Below, piece by piece: positions 43,778-53,424 of a stretch of DNA of 64,000 bases. Each line of letters begins with the position of its first letter. Position 1 is the stretch's first letter. Location: assembly GCA_963772975.1 (NCBI GenBank), contig CAVYZH010000010.1:682001-746000 (forward strand). The letters run 5' to 3'. This DNA is from AC-32 sp963772975. Lineage in GTDB: Bacteria; Actinomycetota; Thermoleophilia; Gaiellales; Gaiellaceae. Position numbers and translations under genes: made by a program. A model generated the notes under the pieces. It searched no databases. It was not told where the DNA came from and saw nothing but the letters and a program-made list of their open reading frames with translations.

Positions 43778-46197
43778 GCCTTCGCCTGCGTGAGGTCGAT
43801 TCGCGGGATCTTCAGCTTGGCCGACTCGAGGATCTCGACGAGCTCGTCGCCGAAGAGCTCCTTCTTCTCGATCAGCGCCTCGGCGATCTGCTCGACCGCC
43901 TTCTTGTTGTGCGAGATCAGCGCGTAGGCCGTCACGTACGCTTGGCCGAGGAGCTGCGCCGCGAAGGCGCGCTTGTCGCGATCGCCGAGGACGCCCGCGA
44001 CCGGATCGGCTGCGAGCGCGCCGCCGCTGGCACGGTTCATGATCTGGACACCGATCTGCTCGTAGCGCTGCATGATCTCGTCCTTCTTCGCCTCGTCGCT
44101 CCGCGCTTTCGCGGCCGTGACGGTGCCGTTCGTTCGCGCGCGGCCGTTCAGCTCCGGCTGCTCGGGCGCCATGCCGCACACGCCGACCATCCAGGCCGCG
44201 CGGGCGGTCGCGCTCTGGACGTCGCCGCCGACGCCGGTCGAGCTCTCGCCGTAGAAAACGCGCTCCGCGGCCATCGCGCCGAGCGCCCAGATCAGCTGAG
44301 ACATCTCCTCGGAGAACCAGGAGCTGAAGCGCTCCTGCTTCTCGCGCGCCTGGTGGTGACCGAGCGCCGCGCCGCGCTGCCGGATCGAGAGCCGCGTCGA
44401 CTCGGCACCTTTCATGTAGACGTGGGCCGCAGCCGCGTGGCCGGCCTCGTGCAGCGCCACGGCGCGCGTCTCTTCGGGGACGTACTCGGTGCCGATCGCC
44501 GTGCCCGACTCGACCGTCGTCATCGCCTCCACGATGTCGGGCCAGCTGAACGCCATCCGGCCGTCGTGGTGGGCGATCGTCAGCGCCATCGAGCAGACCT
44601 GCTCGATCATCGCCGGCGAGTAGCCGTTCGTCACCCGCGCCAGCTCGTCGCGGCGCTTCTCGGTGTCGAGGTCCTCGTCGTGGGAGACCTTGGCGAGGTA
44701 CAGGTCGAAGATGTCGAGACGGTCACGCTTGGTCGGCGTGCGGAACCAGACGTGGCGTCCCATGCGGCCCGGGCGCGTGAGGGCGGGGTCGAGCATCTCC
44801 ATCGGGACGTTGGTCGCGCCGATGAAGTAGATCTGGTTGCCGACCGGCTTGGCATGGGGGAGCCGCAACGAGATGCGCGAGCCGATCCGGCGCGGGACGA
44901 CGTAGAGCGCGTCGAGGAAGGTGTTCACGCGGTTCGTCGTCGTGCGCTTGAAGAACGGCGGGTTGTCGATCCCGTCCATCACGATCAGCAGCTGGTTCAG
45001 CGCAAGCTGGCCGCCGCCGCCCTGGCCGCCGAAGGCTCCGGGGAAGACCGCGTTCGCGATCCGGCCGAGGAACGGCGTCGGCGGTGCGACGTGCGGGCTG
45101 CGTTCCGCGAACAGCCGCTCGCGCCAGGCGCGCGACTCGAGGATCAGGTCCTCACTCGGGTTGAGCGCGCCGTTAGGCCCGTGGAAGCAGAGGTCATGGA
45201 AGCTCTGAGGCCGCGGCGTCATCGCGCCAGCGGCGCCACCGAGCGACTGGCGCCGCATGCCGACGGCGTCGATCTCGTCGATGAAGACGATGCACTGGCC
45301 GCCCCACTTGCGCGCCAGCTTCTTCGCCTTCCGGGCCATGTAGCGGACGATCACCACGTCCATCCCCATGAACGTCTGCGCGAAGCCGGAGCCCGGGATG
45401 GTGACGATCGGCGAGTTGAAGCCGGTGGCGATCGCCTTGGCGAGCATCGTCTTGCCGGTGCCGGGCGCACCGAGGAAGAGCAGCCCGCGCTCCCGTCGCC
45501 CGCCGGCCTTCTCGAAGGCCTCGCCCGACTGCCAGAGGTTGACGACCCGCCGCACCTCCTCCTTGGCCTCCTTCTGGCCGCGCACGTGGTCGAGTTTCAC
45601 GCCCCAGTCCGCGTCGCCCGGCTCGAAGCCGCGGATCTGGGAGATGCCCATGAAGAGCATCGGGCCCATCAGGATCCCGAAGTTGAAGATGAAAAAGATG
45701 CCGAAGGTGAAGAGGTAGCCGAGCGTCGTTCCGTTCACGTGCGCCTTCGAGGCGACCCAGTTCCACATGTCCTTCGCCGTGTCGACGATGCTGACGTCGG
45801 CGATGCCGTACTTGAGCACGCGCACGGCGTAGACGGCGAAGATGATCAGCAGGATGAACCAGGCGATCTTCGCCCACCAGCGCCAGAACCAGACGCGTCG
45901 GCGTGCGACCACGTCTTCCTCCCGCAGGTCCGCGTTGTCGATCCCGAACAGGCTCGGCCATTCGATGAAGCGGTGGAAGATCAGGTCGAGCAGGCCGCGG
46001 AAGGCGGCAACCCCGAGGATCGTCGCCACGATCGCCCAGGCGAGCGTGACCTCCTGCATCTTGTAGAGCCAGACGAAAAGCGCCGGGCTGGAGAGGACGG
46101 CGACCGCCGTTGCGGCCCGGCGCAGCGCCCGCCACTGGTTGCCCAGCTCGCGGGAGTCCTCAGTGGAGAGCCGCCCGACGACCGGTCCCGCGCTCAT
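43762..46197 (-). CDS. Divergent FtsH-like AAA metalloprotease with large insert
   Basis: 811 residues from ATG 46197. Four membrane helices in two pairs (about 30-65 and 105-205) replace the usual two. The AAA domain has P-loop GAPGTGKT and Walker B QCIVFIDEIDAVG, then about 85 extra residues (from SLGGAAGAMTPRP past GAFGGQGGGGQLALNQLL) and a further insert before FIGATNVPMEMLDPALTRPGR. The protease domain has HEAGH. It is a paralogue of, not a substitute for, canonical ftsH at 9821-11797. Its next gene is a coupled membrane protein. Confidence 0.85.
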   Translation of the reverse strand: MSAGPVVGRLSTEDSRELGNQWRALRRAATAVAVLSSPALFVWLYKMQEVTLAWAIVATILGVAAFRGLLDLIFHRFIEWPSLFGIDNADLREEDVVARRRVWFWRWWAKIAWFILLIIFAVYAVRVLKYGIADVSIVDTAKDMWNWVASKAHVNGTTLGYLFTFGIFFIFNFGILMGPMLFMGISQIRGFEPGDADWGVKLDHVRGQKEAKEEVRRVVNLWQSGEAFEKAGGRRERGLLFLGAPGTGKTMLAKAIATGFNSPIVTIPGSGFAQTFMGMDVVIVRYMARKAKKLARKWGGQCIVFIDEIDAVGMRRQSLGGAAGAMTPRPQSFHDLCFHGPNGALNPSEDLILESRAWRERLFAERSPHVAPPTPFLGRIANAVFPGAFGGQGGGGQLALNQLLIVMDGIDNPPFFKRTTTNRVNTFLDALYVVPRRIGSRISLRLPHAKPVGNQIYFIGATNVPMEMLDPALTRPGRMGRHVWFRTPTKRDRLDIFDLYLAKVSHDEDLDTEKRRDELARVTNGYSPAMIEQVCSMALTIAHHDGRMAFSWPDIVEAMTTVESGTAIGTEYVPEETRAVALHEAGHAAAAHVYMKGAESTRLSIRQRGAALGHHQAREKQERFSSWFSEEMSQLIWALGAMAAERVFYGESSTGVGGDVQSATARAAWMVGVCGMAPEQPELNGRARTNGTVTAAKARSDEAKKDEIMQRYEQIGVQIMNRASGGALAADPVAGVLGDRDKRAFAAQLLGQAYVTAYALISHNKKAVEQIAEALIEKKELFGDELVEILESAKLKIPRIDLTQAKAWPAV

Positions 46198-46236
46198 TGA
46201 CGCAGTGTAGTTGGCACTAAGCTCACGTACTTCGAC

Positions 46237-47358
46237 GTGAAACCTTCGGATTCGTTTGCCGCGGCAGAGATTTCGCGCGCCCGTGACTACCACCGGCCCC
46301 TCTACCTGGCGCTGTTCGCCGACTGGGCGTTGCAGCTGGCCGTGCTCGTGCTGATCGCCTTCGGTCCGCCGGGCGACTGGCTCTGGGAGGCGACCGGCGG
46401 CCCCTGGTGGGCGCGCACGTTCGAGCTGACGGTGCTGGTGCTGATCGTCTCGGCGCTCGTCCGGCTGCCGCTCTCGGCCTGGCGTGGCTGGGTCTGGGAG
46501 CGGCGCTGGGGGTTCTCGACCCAGTCGTTCTGGGCCTGGCTCGGCGACGTGGTCAAAGGACTGTCCCTGGGCGCGGTCCTGACCGGACTCGGCCTGACTG
46601 CGCTGGTCTGGTCGGCGCGCATCTGGCCGACCTGGTGGCCGGTTCCCGCCGCGCTCGGGGCGGCCTTGCTCGCGCTGCTGCTCAGCCTGCTCGCGCCGCT
46701 GCTCTTCGAGCGGCTGTTCAACCGCTTCGAGCCGCTCGCGGACGAGGAGCTGGCGCGTGACCTGCGCGGCCTCTCGGAGCAGGCCGGCGTGCCGGTGCGA
46801 ACGACGCTCGTCGCCGACGCGAGCCGTAGGACGACCAAGCACAACGCGTACGTCTCCGGGCTCGGCCCGACGCGGCGGCTCGTCATCTACGACACGCTCC
46901 TGCGCGACTCGCCGGTACCGGAGCTGCGCGGGGTCGTCGCCCACGAGCTCGGCCATCGCCGTTACGGCCACGTCGCTCGCGGGACGGCGCTCGCGATGCT
47001 CGGCGCGGCCGCGGCCGTGTTCGCGCTGTGGGTCGTCTTCGCCTGGGACGGCCTGGTCGAGGCGGCGGGCTCGGACGGCCCCGGCGACCCGCGGATCGTG
47101 CCGCTCGTGCTGCTGGTGCTCTTCGCGCTGGGGATCGGCGCGCTGCCGTTCGAGACCTGGCTCTCGCGCGGGTGGGAGCGCGTGGCCGACCGCTTCGCGA
47201 TCGAGCTGACCCGCGACCCCGAGACGATGCAGCGGATGCACCGCCGGCTGGCGCTCGCGAACCTGTCCGACCTCGACCCGCCGCGGCCGGTGTACTTGCT
47301 CCTGTTCACGCATCCGACGCCGCCGGAGCGCATCGCGGCAGCCAAAATGGAGACATGA
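46237..47358 (+). CDS. M48-family (Ste24-like) membrane metalloprotease
   Basis: 373 residues from GTG. It has N-terminal helices (about 25-45, 60-80, 100-125, 135-165), zinc motif VVAHELGHRRYGH near residue 236, two more helices, and the third-ligand region WERVADRFAIEL. This layout with helices before and after the zinc site is that of Ste24-type endopeptidases. Divergent from the FtsH-like gene by 39 bases, suggesting shared control of membrane proteolysis. Its stop overlaps the CDF exporter ATG. Confidence 0.9.
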   Translation: MKPSDSFAAAEISRARDYHRPLYLALFADWALQLAVLVLIAFGPPGDWLWEATGGPWWARTFELTVLVLIVSALVRLPLSAWRGWVWERRWGFSTQSFWAWLGDVVKGLSLGAVLTGLGLTALVWSARIWPTWWPVPAALGAALLALLLSLLAPLLFERLFNRFEPLADEELARDLRGLSEQAGVPVRTTLVADASRRTTKHNAYVSGLGPTRRLVIYDTLLRDSPVPELRGVVAHELGHRRYGHVARGTALAMLGAAAAVFALWVVFAWDGLVEAAGSDGPGDPRIVPLVLLVLFALGIGALPFETWLSRGWERVADRFAIELTRDPETMQRMHRRLALANLSDLDPPRPVYLLLFTHPTPPERIAAAKMET

Positions 47359-48242
47359 GCCATTCGCACTCCCACAGCTCCGCGCGGCGCCCGCTGGCGA
47401 TCGCGCTCGGGCTGATACTCGGCCTGATGGTGGGCGAGGTCGCCTTCGGCGTCGTCGCCGGCTCGCTGGCGCTGCTCGCCGACGCGGGCCACATGCTCAC
47501 CGACGCCGCCGCGCTCGCCCTCGCCCTCGGCGCCCTCACGCTCGCCGGCCGTCCTCCGCGCGGGCGCTGGACGTTCGGCTTCCGCCGCCTCGAGATCCTC
47601 GCCGCCCACGTGAACGGGATCACACTGCTCGTGGTCGGGGTCGTGATCGTCTACACGGCGGTGCGCCGCCTGGTCGACCCGTCCGACGTGCGCGGTGGCG
47701 TGGTGCTCGTGGTCGCCCTTGCCGGGATCGCCGTCAACCTCGTAGCGGCCGCGCTGTTGCACCGTCCGAGCCAGGACAGCCTGAACGTGCGCGGAGCGTT
47801 CCTGCACGTCGCCACCGACCTCGCCGCCTTCGCGGGTACCGCGGTCGCCGGAGCGGTGGTGCTGGCCACCGGCTGGAACCAAGCCGACCCGATCGCGAGC
47901 CTCGTCGTCGCGGGGCTGATCTTCTGGTCGAGCTTCGTACTGCTCCGCGAGTCGACGCGGATCCTGCTCGAGGTCTCGCCGGAGGAGCCGAGCCAGGTCG
48001 GACAGGCGATGCTGGCAGTGCCGCACGTTGCCGACGTCCACGACCTCCACGTCTGGACGGTCGGGAGCGGCTTCCCGTCGCTCTCCGCCCACGTGCTCGT
48101 CGATCCCGGCGCCGACTGCCACGCGATCCGGCTCGAGCTGGCGACGATGCTCAAGGAGCGCTTCAACCTCGGCCACTCGACGCTGCAGGTTGAGCACGCG
48201 CCCGCGCACGCGCGCGAGAGCCAGCTCCCGATCGCGCGTTAG
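47355..48242 (+). CDS. Cation diffusion facilitator (zinc-type) exporter
   Basis: 295 residues from ATG overlapping the M48 stop (ATGA). It has a histidine-rich N-terminus (MSHSHSHSS), six helices, and both zinc-site patterns: LLADAGHMLTDAAAL in helix 2 (H-x-x-x-D type) and HVATDLAAF in helix 5. The C-terminal domain contains VADVHDLHVWTVGSG. It exports divalent metals, most likely zinc. Co-transcription with a zinc protease may be coincidental. Confidence 0.93.
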   Translation: MSHSHSHSSARRPLAIALGLILGLMVGEVAFGVVAGSLALLADAGHMLTDAAALALALGALTLAGRPPRGRWTFGFRRLEILAAHVNGITLLVVGVVIVYTAVRRLVDPSDVRGGVVLVVALAGIAVNLVAAALLHRPSQDSLNVRGAFLHVATDLAAFAGTAVAGAVVLATGWNQADPIASLVVAGLIFWSSFVLLRESTRILLEVSPEEPSQVGQAMLAVPHVADVHDLHVWTVGSGFPSLSAHVLVDPGADCHAIRLELATMLKERFNLGHSTLQVEHAPAHARESQLPIAR

Positions 48243-48253
48243 AGTCAGACGCC

Positions 48254-48985
48254 GTGCCTGAGCTCGACGGCAAGACCGCGATCGTCACCGGCGCCTCGAG
48301 CGGGATCGGGGCCGCGACCGCGCGTGCGCTCGCCGAGGCGGGCGCGAAGGTCGCCGGCGGGGCGCGCCGGATGGACGAGCTCGAGACCGAGGTCAGGCTC
48401 GAGCTCGACGTGACCGATCCCGCGAGCTGCGAGCGCTTCGTGGCCGACGCGCTGGCCGCGCTGGGCGGGCTCGACATCCTCGTCAACAACGCCGGCCTCG
48501 GCCTCGGCCGCGACCCCTTCGACAAGAGCACCGAGCAGGACGAAGAGACCGTGCTCGACACGAACGTGCACGGCGTTCTGCGGATGACGCGCCTCTGCCT
48601 GCCGCACATCCGCGACGGCGGGCACATCGTGAACATGGGCTCGATCGCCGGGCGCCAGCCGTACGAGAACGCGGCCGTCTACATCACCTCGAAGTACGCG
48701 GTGCGCGGTTTCTCCTACGCGCTCCGCGAGGACCTGCTCGGCCGCCCGATCCACATCACGACCATCGAGCCCGGACTCGTCGAGTCGAACTTCTCGCGCG
48801 TTCGCTTGCGCGGCGACGAGGAGAAGGCCGGCGCCGTCTACGCGAACGTGGAGCCGCTCACGCCGGACGACGTTGCGGAGTGCGTCGTCTGGGCGGTCAC
48901 CCGGCCGCGTCGCGTGAACATCGACGAGCTCGTGATCAAGGCGCTCGCCCAGTCGACGCCGGTGCGCATCCACCGAGACTCCTAG
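48254..48985 (+). CDS. Short-chain dehydrogenase/reductase
   Basis: 243 residues from GTG. Cofactor motif TAIVTGASSGIGAATARAL, structural NNAG in ILVNNAGLGLG, catalytic Ser in NMGSIAGRQP, and Y-x-x-x-K in VYITSKYAVRGF; PGLVESNF follows. A classical SDR, probably NADP-linked (ARR after the second strand). Substrate unknown. Its TAG overlaps the GTG of the debranching enzyme gene. Confidence 0.92.
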   Translation: MPELDGKTAIVTGASSGIGAATARALAEAGAKVAGGARRMDELETEVRLELDVTDPASCERFVADALAALGGLDILVNNAGLGLGRDPFDKSTEQDEETVLDTNVHGVLRMTRLCLPHIRDGGHIVNMGSIAGRQPYENAAVYITSKYAVRGFSYALREDLLGRPIHITTIEPGLVESNFSRVRLRGDEEKAGAVYANVEPLTPDDVAECVVWAVTRPRRVNIDELVIKALAQSTPVRIHRDS

Positions 48986-51054
48986 TGGCCCTGACGATCC
49001 TCGAAGGCTCGACCTTCTGCATCTGCGACGAGCGCGGCGACATCGTGGGCGAGACGCAGGGCCTGTTCGCCGACGACACGCGCTTCCTCTCGCGGCTGCG
49101 CCTGACCGTCAATGGCGCGTCGCCACTGATGCTCTCGTCGGGCGAGGTCGAGTACTTCTCGGCGGCGTTCTTCCTCCGCAACCCGCTCGCCGGCGGCCTG
49201 CCGCAGGACGCGCTCTCGATCATCCGGCATCGCTTCGTCGGCGACGGCATGCAGGACCACGTGATCGTCGAGAACAACTCGATCGAGCCGGTCGCGTTCG
49301 AGCTCGCGCTCGAGCTCGAGGCCGACTTCGCGGACATCCTCTCGGTCAAGGAGCACGACTTCGCGCTCGGCGACCCGGCGCGCGCAGAGGCGCTGCCCGA
49401 GCCCGTGGTGCCTCGCTACGAGGAGGAGCACAACCAGTTCGTGCTCGAGGAGGCGAACGGCGAGGGTGCGGCGCGAACGCAGGTGATCCTCTCCCAGCGC
49501 GGCGAGATCGAGGAGCGGAGGGTCGTCTACCGGCTCGAGCTGGCCCCGCGCGAGAGCTGGGAGCTGCGGCTCGACATCCTCGCCTCGATCGACGGCGACA
49601 CGGTCACGCCGCGCACGGCCGAGCGGCGCTTCGGCGAGGAGCTGACGCGGGTGCGCGAGTCGCTCGCTGCCTGGCAGCTGCGCGTGCCGCAGGTCCGCGC
49701 GGACTGGGACCAGCTCGACCGCTCGTTCTTCCAGTCCGTCTCCGACCTCGCCTCGCTGCGCATGCGCGGCGCGGGACGCACCGGCCGGATGCCCGCGGCC
49801 GGGATGCCGTGGTTCATGACCGTCTTCGGGCGCGACACGCTGATCACGTGCCTGCAAACGCTGCTCTTCGGTCCCGAGCTGGCGCGCACGGCGCTCGAGG
49901 TGCTGGCCGAGCTGCAGGCGCGCGACGACAACCCGGACGTGGACGCCGAGCCGGGCAAGATCGTCCACGAGCTGCGTTCCGGCAAGGCCGCCCAGAAGTG
50001 GTTCCGCACCTACTACGGCACGGTCGACGCGACGCCGCTCTACCTCGTGCTGCTGTCGGAGGTCTGGCGCTGGACCGACGACGCGGCCTTCGTCCGGCAG
50101 CTGAAGGGGCCGGCCATGGCGGCGCTGCGCTGGATCGACGAGTACGGCGACCGTGACGGCGACGGCTTCGTCGAGTACGAGCGGCGCACCCCGCGCGGGC
50201 TCGAGAACCAGTCGTGGAAGGACTCCGGCGACTCGCAGCGCTTCCACGACGGCTCGCTCGCGCCCACGCCGATCGCGCCTGTCGAGGTGCAGGGGTACGT
50301 GTACGACGCGAAGCTGCGCACTGCCGAGCTGGCGCGCGAGGTCTGGCGCGACCGGCCGCTCGCCGAGCGGCTCGAGCGCGAGGCCGAGGAGCTGAAGCGC
50401 AACTTCAATGCGCGCTTCTGGACCGACGCTCGCGGCGGCTACTACGTGCTCGCGCTCGACGGCGAGAAGCGGCAGGTCGACTCGCTCTGCTCGAACATCG
50501 GCCACCTGCTCTGGAGCGGGATCGTGCCCAGGGAGCGCGTCGACGCGGTCGTCGACCAGCTGATGGGCCAGGAGCTCTGGTCGGGCTGGGGCGTGCGCAC
50601 GATGTCGAGCGGGGACGCGGGCTACAACCCGCTCGCGTACCACAACGGCACGGTCTGGCCGCACGACAACTCACTGATCGCCCACGGGCTCGGCCTGCAC
50701 GCGCGCTGGCCCGAGGCGCAGCGGATCGTGCGGCGAATGCTGAGCGCGGCGTCGTACTTCCGCTACCAGCTGCCCGAGGTATTCGCCGGCCTGCCGCGCG
50801 AGGAGACGCCGTTCCCGATCGCCTACCCGACCGCCGCGCGGCCGCAGGCCTGGGCCGCGGGGACGCCGGTGCTGCTGCTGCAGGTGCTGCTCGGCCTCCA
50901 GCCCGACCGTCGGCGCGGCCAGCTGATCACCCGCGCGCCCGAGGAGCTGCCCTCGTGGGCCGGCCGCTCGCTGCGCCTGACGGGGATCCGCGCCTTCGAC
51001 CGCGCGTGGGACGTCCGTGTCGAGCACGGCCACGTTACCGTTGAAGACGCATGA
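48985..51054 (+). CDS. Glycogen debranching enzyme-like amylo-alpha-1,6-glucosidase
   Basis: 689 residues from GTG. The N-terminal β-domain (about 1-220; LEGSTFCICDERGDIVGETQGLFADDTRFLSR cut into its landmarks) is the GDE_N_bis type. The catalytic (α/α)6 barrel includes GMPWFMTVFGRDTLIT, ENQSWKDSGDS with likely acidic catalytic residues, YNPLAYHNGTVWPHDN, and QAWAAGTPVLLLQ near the end. Family members debranch glycogen or trim related glucosides. A GT4 glycosyltransferase follows, so a shared carbohydrate pathway is plausible. Confidence 0.88.
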   Translation: MALTILEGSTFCICDERGDIVGETQGLFADDTRFLSRLRLTVNGASPLMLSSGEVEYFSAAFFLRNPLAGGLPQDALSIIRHRFVGDGMQDHVIVENNSIEPVAFELALELEADFADILSVKEHDFALGDPARAEALPEPVVPRYEEEHNQFVLEEANGEGAARTQVILSQRGEIEERRVVYRLELAPRESWELRLDILASIDGDTVTPRTAERRFGEELTRVRESLAAWQLRVPQVRADWDQLDRSFFQSVSDLASLRMRGAGRTGRMPAAGMPWFMTVFGRDTLITCLQTLLFGPELARTALEVLAELQARDDNPDVDAEPGKIVHELRSGKAAQKWFRTYYGTVDATPLYLVLLSEVWRWTDDAAFVRQLKGPAMAALRWIDEYGDRDGDGFVEYERRTPRGLENQSWKDSGDSQRFHDGSLAPTPIAPVEVQGYVYDAKLRTAELAREVWRDRPLAERLEREAEELKRNFNARFWTDARGGYYVLALDGEKRQVDSLCSNIGHLLWSGIVPRERVDAVVDQLMGQELWSGWGVRTMSSGDAGYNPLAYHNGTVWPHDNSLIAHGLGLHARWPEAQRIVRRMLSAASYFRYQLPEVFAGLPREETPFPIAYPTAARPQAWAAGTPVLLLQVLLGLQPDRRRGQLITRAPEELPSWAGRSLRLTGIRAFDRAWDVRVEHGHVTVEDA

Positions 51055-51079
51055 GGCGTCGCTTGCGATGCCGATCTCA

Positions 51080-51106
51080 GGACGCGCGAGCTTTGCTCGT
51101 GCGTCC
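51080..51106 (+). terminator. Hairpin between debranching enzyme and glycosyltransferase
   Basis: GGACGCGCGAGC pairs with GCTCGTGCGTCC around TTT (12 pairs, one G-U). It lies 26 bases after the stop. No U-tract follows, so it may be a rho-independent-like pause or an mRNA 3' stabiliser. Confidence 0.55.
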
Positions 51107-51150
51107 GTCTGAAACGACCGGTCGATGCGCTGTCAGCTAAAAGGTGGGTC

Positions 51151-52182
51151 ATGAGGATCGCCGTCCTCAGCCCGCCCTGGTTCCCGGTCCCGCCGACCGG
51201 CTACGGCGGGATCGAGTGGATCGTCTCCCTGCTCGCCGACGGGCTCGCCAAGGACGGGCACGACGTGACGCTCTTCGCGTCGGGCGACTCGCGCACCAGG
51301 GCGAAGCTCGCCTGGGTCTACGAGCATGCGCCGAGCGACCAGATCGGGCGCTCGCTGCCCGACCTGCGGCACGTGCTCTCGGCATACGAGCGCGCAGGCG
51401 ACTTCGACGTGATCAACGACCACACCGGCCACGTCGGCGCCGTGCTCGGTGGGCTGGTCGAGACGCCGGTCGTGCACACCGTCCACGGGCCGCTCGACGG
51501 CGAGCCCGGCGAGGTCTACGAGTCGATTGGGCGGGTCGCGCCGGAGGTGGGCCTGATCTCGCTCTCGCTCAACCAGCGCCGCCCGAAGCCCGACCTGAAC
51601 TGGGTCGCCAACATCCCGAACGCGCTCGACCTCGAGCACTACCCCTGCCAGCCGCACAAGGGCGACTACCTGCTCTTCGTCGGCCGCATGAACCACGAGA
51701 AGGGCGCGCACCGCGCGGTCGCGGTCGCGATGGAGCTCGGCCTCCCGCTCAAGCTCGCGGGCAAGGTACGGGAGCCGAAGGAGAAGGAGTATTTCGCCGA
51801 ATTCATCGAGCCGCACCTCGGCAACGGGATCGAATACCTCGGCGAGGTCAACCACGGCACGAAGGTCGAGCTGCTGCAGAACGCGCGCGCGACGCTCTTC
51901 CCGATCGAGTGGGAGGAGCCGTTCGGACTGGTGATGATCGAATCGATGGCGTGCGGGACGCCGGTGATCGCGACGCGGCACGGCGCCGTCCCCGAGGTGA
52001 TCGAGGAGGACGGCCGAGGCGGGCTCGTGGTCGACTCGTGGCGCGACATCCCGGACGCGCTCGAGCGCGCGGACGAGATCGACCCGCGCGAGGCGCGACG
52101 CTACGCCGAAGAGCGGTTCGCCCCCGAGCGGATGGTCGGCGACTACGTGCGCGCCTACGAAGCCGCGATCGCCGCGAGGTAG
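51151..52182 (+). CDS. GT4-family glycosyltransferase
   Basis: 343 residues. GT-B fold: PPWFPVPPTGYGGIEW with the glycine-rich acceptor loop, NDHTGHVGAVLG, LLFVGRMNHEKGAHRAV in the donor half, and the E-x7-E signature in FPIEWEEPFGLVMIESMACG with PVIATRHGAVPEVI. It transfers an activated sugar to an unknown acceptor in the cytoplasm, perhaps in trehalose-, glycogen- or cell-wall-related synthesis given the debranching neighbour. Confidence 0.92.
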   Translation: MRIAVLSPPWFPVPPTGYGGIEWIVSLLADGLAKDGHDVTLFASGDSRTRAKLAWVYEHAPSDQIGRSLPDLRHVLSAYERAGDFDVINDHTGHVGAVLGGLVETPVVHTVHGPLDGEPGEVYESIGRVAPEVGLISLSLNQRRPKPDLNWVANIPNALDLEHYPCQPHKGDYLLFVGRMNHEKGAHRAVAVAMELGLPLKLAGKVREPKEKEYFAEFIEPHLGNGIEYLGEVNHGTKVELLQNARATLFPIEWEEPFGLVMIESMACGTPVIATRHGAVPEVIEEDGRGGLVVDSWRDIPDALERADEIDPREARRYAEERFAPERMVGDYVRAYEAAIAAR

Positions 52183-53424
52183 CTACGAGACGAGCGAGGG
52201 CTCGGTCGAGTGCACGTGGCCCCGACGGCGCAGGTGCCGTACCCCGGGCACGAACAGCACGGCCACGGTCGCCAGCAGGCTGAACCCGGCAGCGGCCATC
52301 AAGGTCGTTCGCGTGCCGAGCGCCTCGGAGACGGGTCCCGCGATCGCGTAGCCCAGCGGCACGAGCGCCCACGAGCCGAGCGCGTCGTAGGAGTAGACGC
52401 GCGAGAGGCGGTCGGCCGGAATCTCCTGCTGCATCGTCGTGTCCCAGAGGATCCCGAAGGTCTCGACCCCGATCCCGGCGAGGAACGCAAAGCCCAGCAC
52501 GGCGCCGAACGGCAGCGGGGCCGCGAGGGCCAGCAGCAGCGGCAAGGTCAGCAGCACGCCGAAGGTCGCCACCAGCAGGATCTGCTGCGGCCGCCGGCGC
52601 AGCAGGATCAGTCCGCCGGCGATCAGCCCGGCCGACTCGGCGGCCAGGATCAGCCCCCAGCCGAGGGCGCCGCTGAAATGCTCCTTCGAGATCGCGGGCC
52701 CGAGCACGCCCGAAGCGCCTTGCTCGACGGCGTTGACGACGCCGAACTGGAGCACGATCGCCCAGAGCCACGTCCGAGAGGTGAACTCCCGCCAGCCGAG
52801 CGAGAGGTCGGCGAAGAAGTTGGAGCCCTCCATCCGCTCGCTCCTCGGGATGCGCATCGCTGCGGTGAGCAGCGCGGCAACCCCGAACGATGCCGCGTCG
52901 ATCGCGATCCCGGTGGCCGGGCTCGTTGCGTGGATGACGAGGCCGGCGAGCGCGCCGCCGACGATCATCGAGCCGTTGCGGCCGAGCCGCAGGATGGCAT
53001 TCGCCGGCTGCAGCTTCGACTCGGGCACGGTCTGCGGCACGATGCCGCTCGAGGCCGGGAAGAAAAAGGCCGAGCTCGCGCCGGCCACTGCCGTGAGCGC
53101 GGCCACCTCCCAGATCTCCGCATGCCCGGAGAACAGCAGGATCGCGATCGCGGCCTGGCTCGCGCCCGAGACGACGTTCGAGACGACCATCACCCGGTGC
53201 CGCGGGAGACGATCGGACCAGATCCCGCCGACCAGCAGGAACAGCAGCGTCGGGATCGCGCGCGCGGCCAGGACGTAGCCGAGGTCGGCCTTGGAGCCGG
53301 TCAGCTCGAGGACGGCGAACGCCAGCGCGACGATCGCAAACGAGTTGCCGAGGAACGAGATCGTCCGCGCCGACAGCAGGAGACGGAAGTCGCGTTCGAC
53401 CAGAGGACTGGAGTTACGCAGCAC
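52183..53424 (-). CDS. MFS_3-type transporter
   Basis: 413 residues, twelve helices, with GGIWSDRLPRHRVMVVSN as the loop 2-3 motif and FFFPASSGIVPQTVPESKLQ after helix 4, typical of enterobactin-exporter-like MFS proteins. GTG at 53424 overlaps the metallo-β-lactamase gene by 11 bases, so it is the last gene of that operon. Substrate unknown. Confidence 0.88.
   Translation of the reverse strand: MLRNSSPLVERDFRLLLSARTISFLGNSFAIVALAFAVLELTGSKADLGYVLAARAIPTLLFLLVGGIWSDRLPRHRVMVVSNVVSGASQAAIAILLFSGHAEIWEVAALTAVAGASSAFFFPASSGIVPQTVPESKLQPANAILRLGRNGSMIVGGALAGLVIHATSPATGIAIDAASFGVAALLTAAMRIPRSERMEGSNFFADLSLGWREFTSRTWLWAIVLQFGVVNAVEQGASGVLGPAISKEHFSGALGWGLILAAESAGLIAGGLILLRRRPQQILLVATFGVLLTLPLLLALAAPLPFGAVLGFAFLAGIGVETFGILWDTTMQQEIPADRLSRVYSYDALGSWALVPLGYAIAGPVSEALGTRTTLMAAAGFSLLATVAVLFVPGVRHLRRRGHVHSTEPSLVS

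Noticed and set aside
43909..46200. Long plus-strand open frame opposite the FtsH-like gene
   Set aside because: Antisense shadow of a clear AAA protease; no domain pattern.
46198..47313. N-terminal extension of the FtsH-like gene through the M48 gene
   Set aside because: The frame is open only because stops are rare at high GC; the sequence is antisense to the M48 gene and has no homology signal. ATG 46197 is the natural start.
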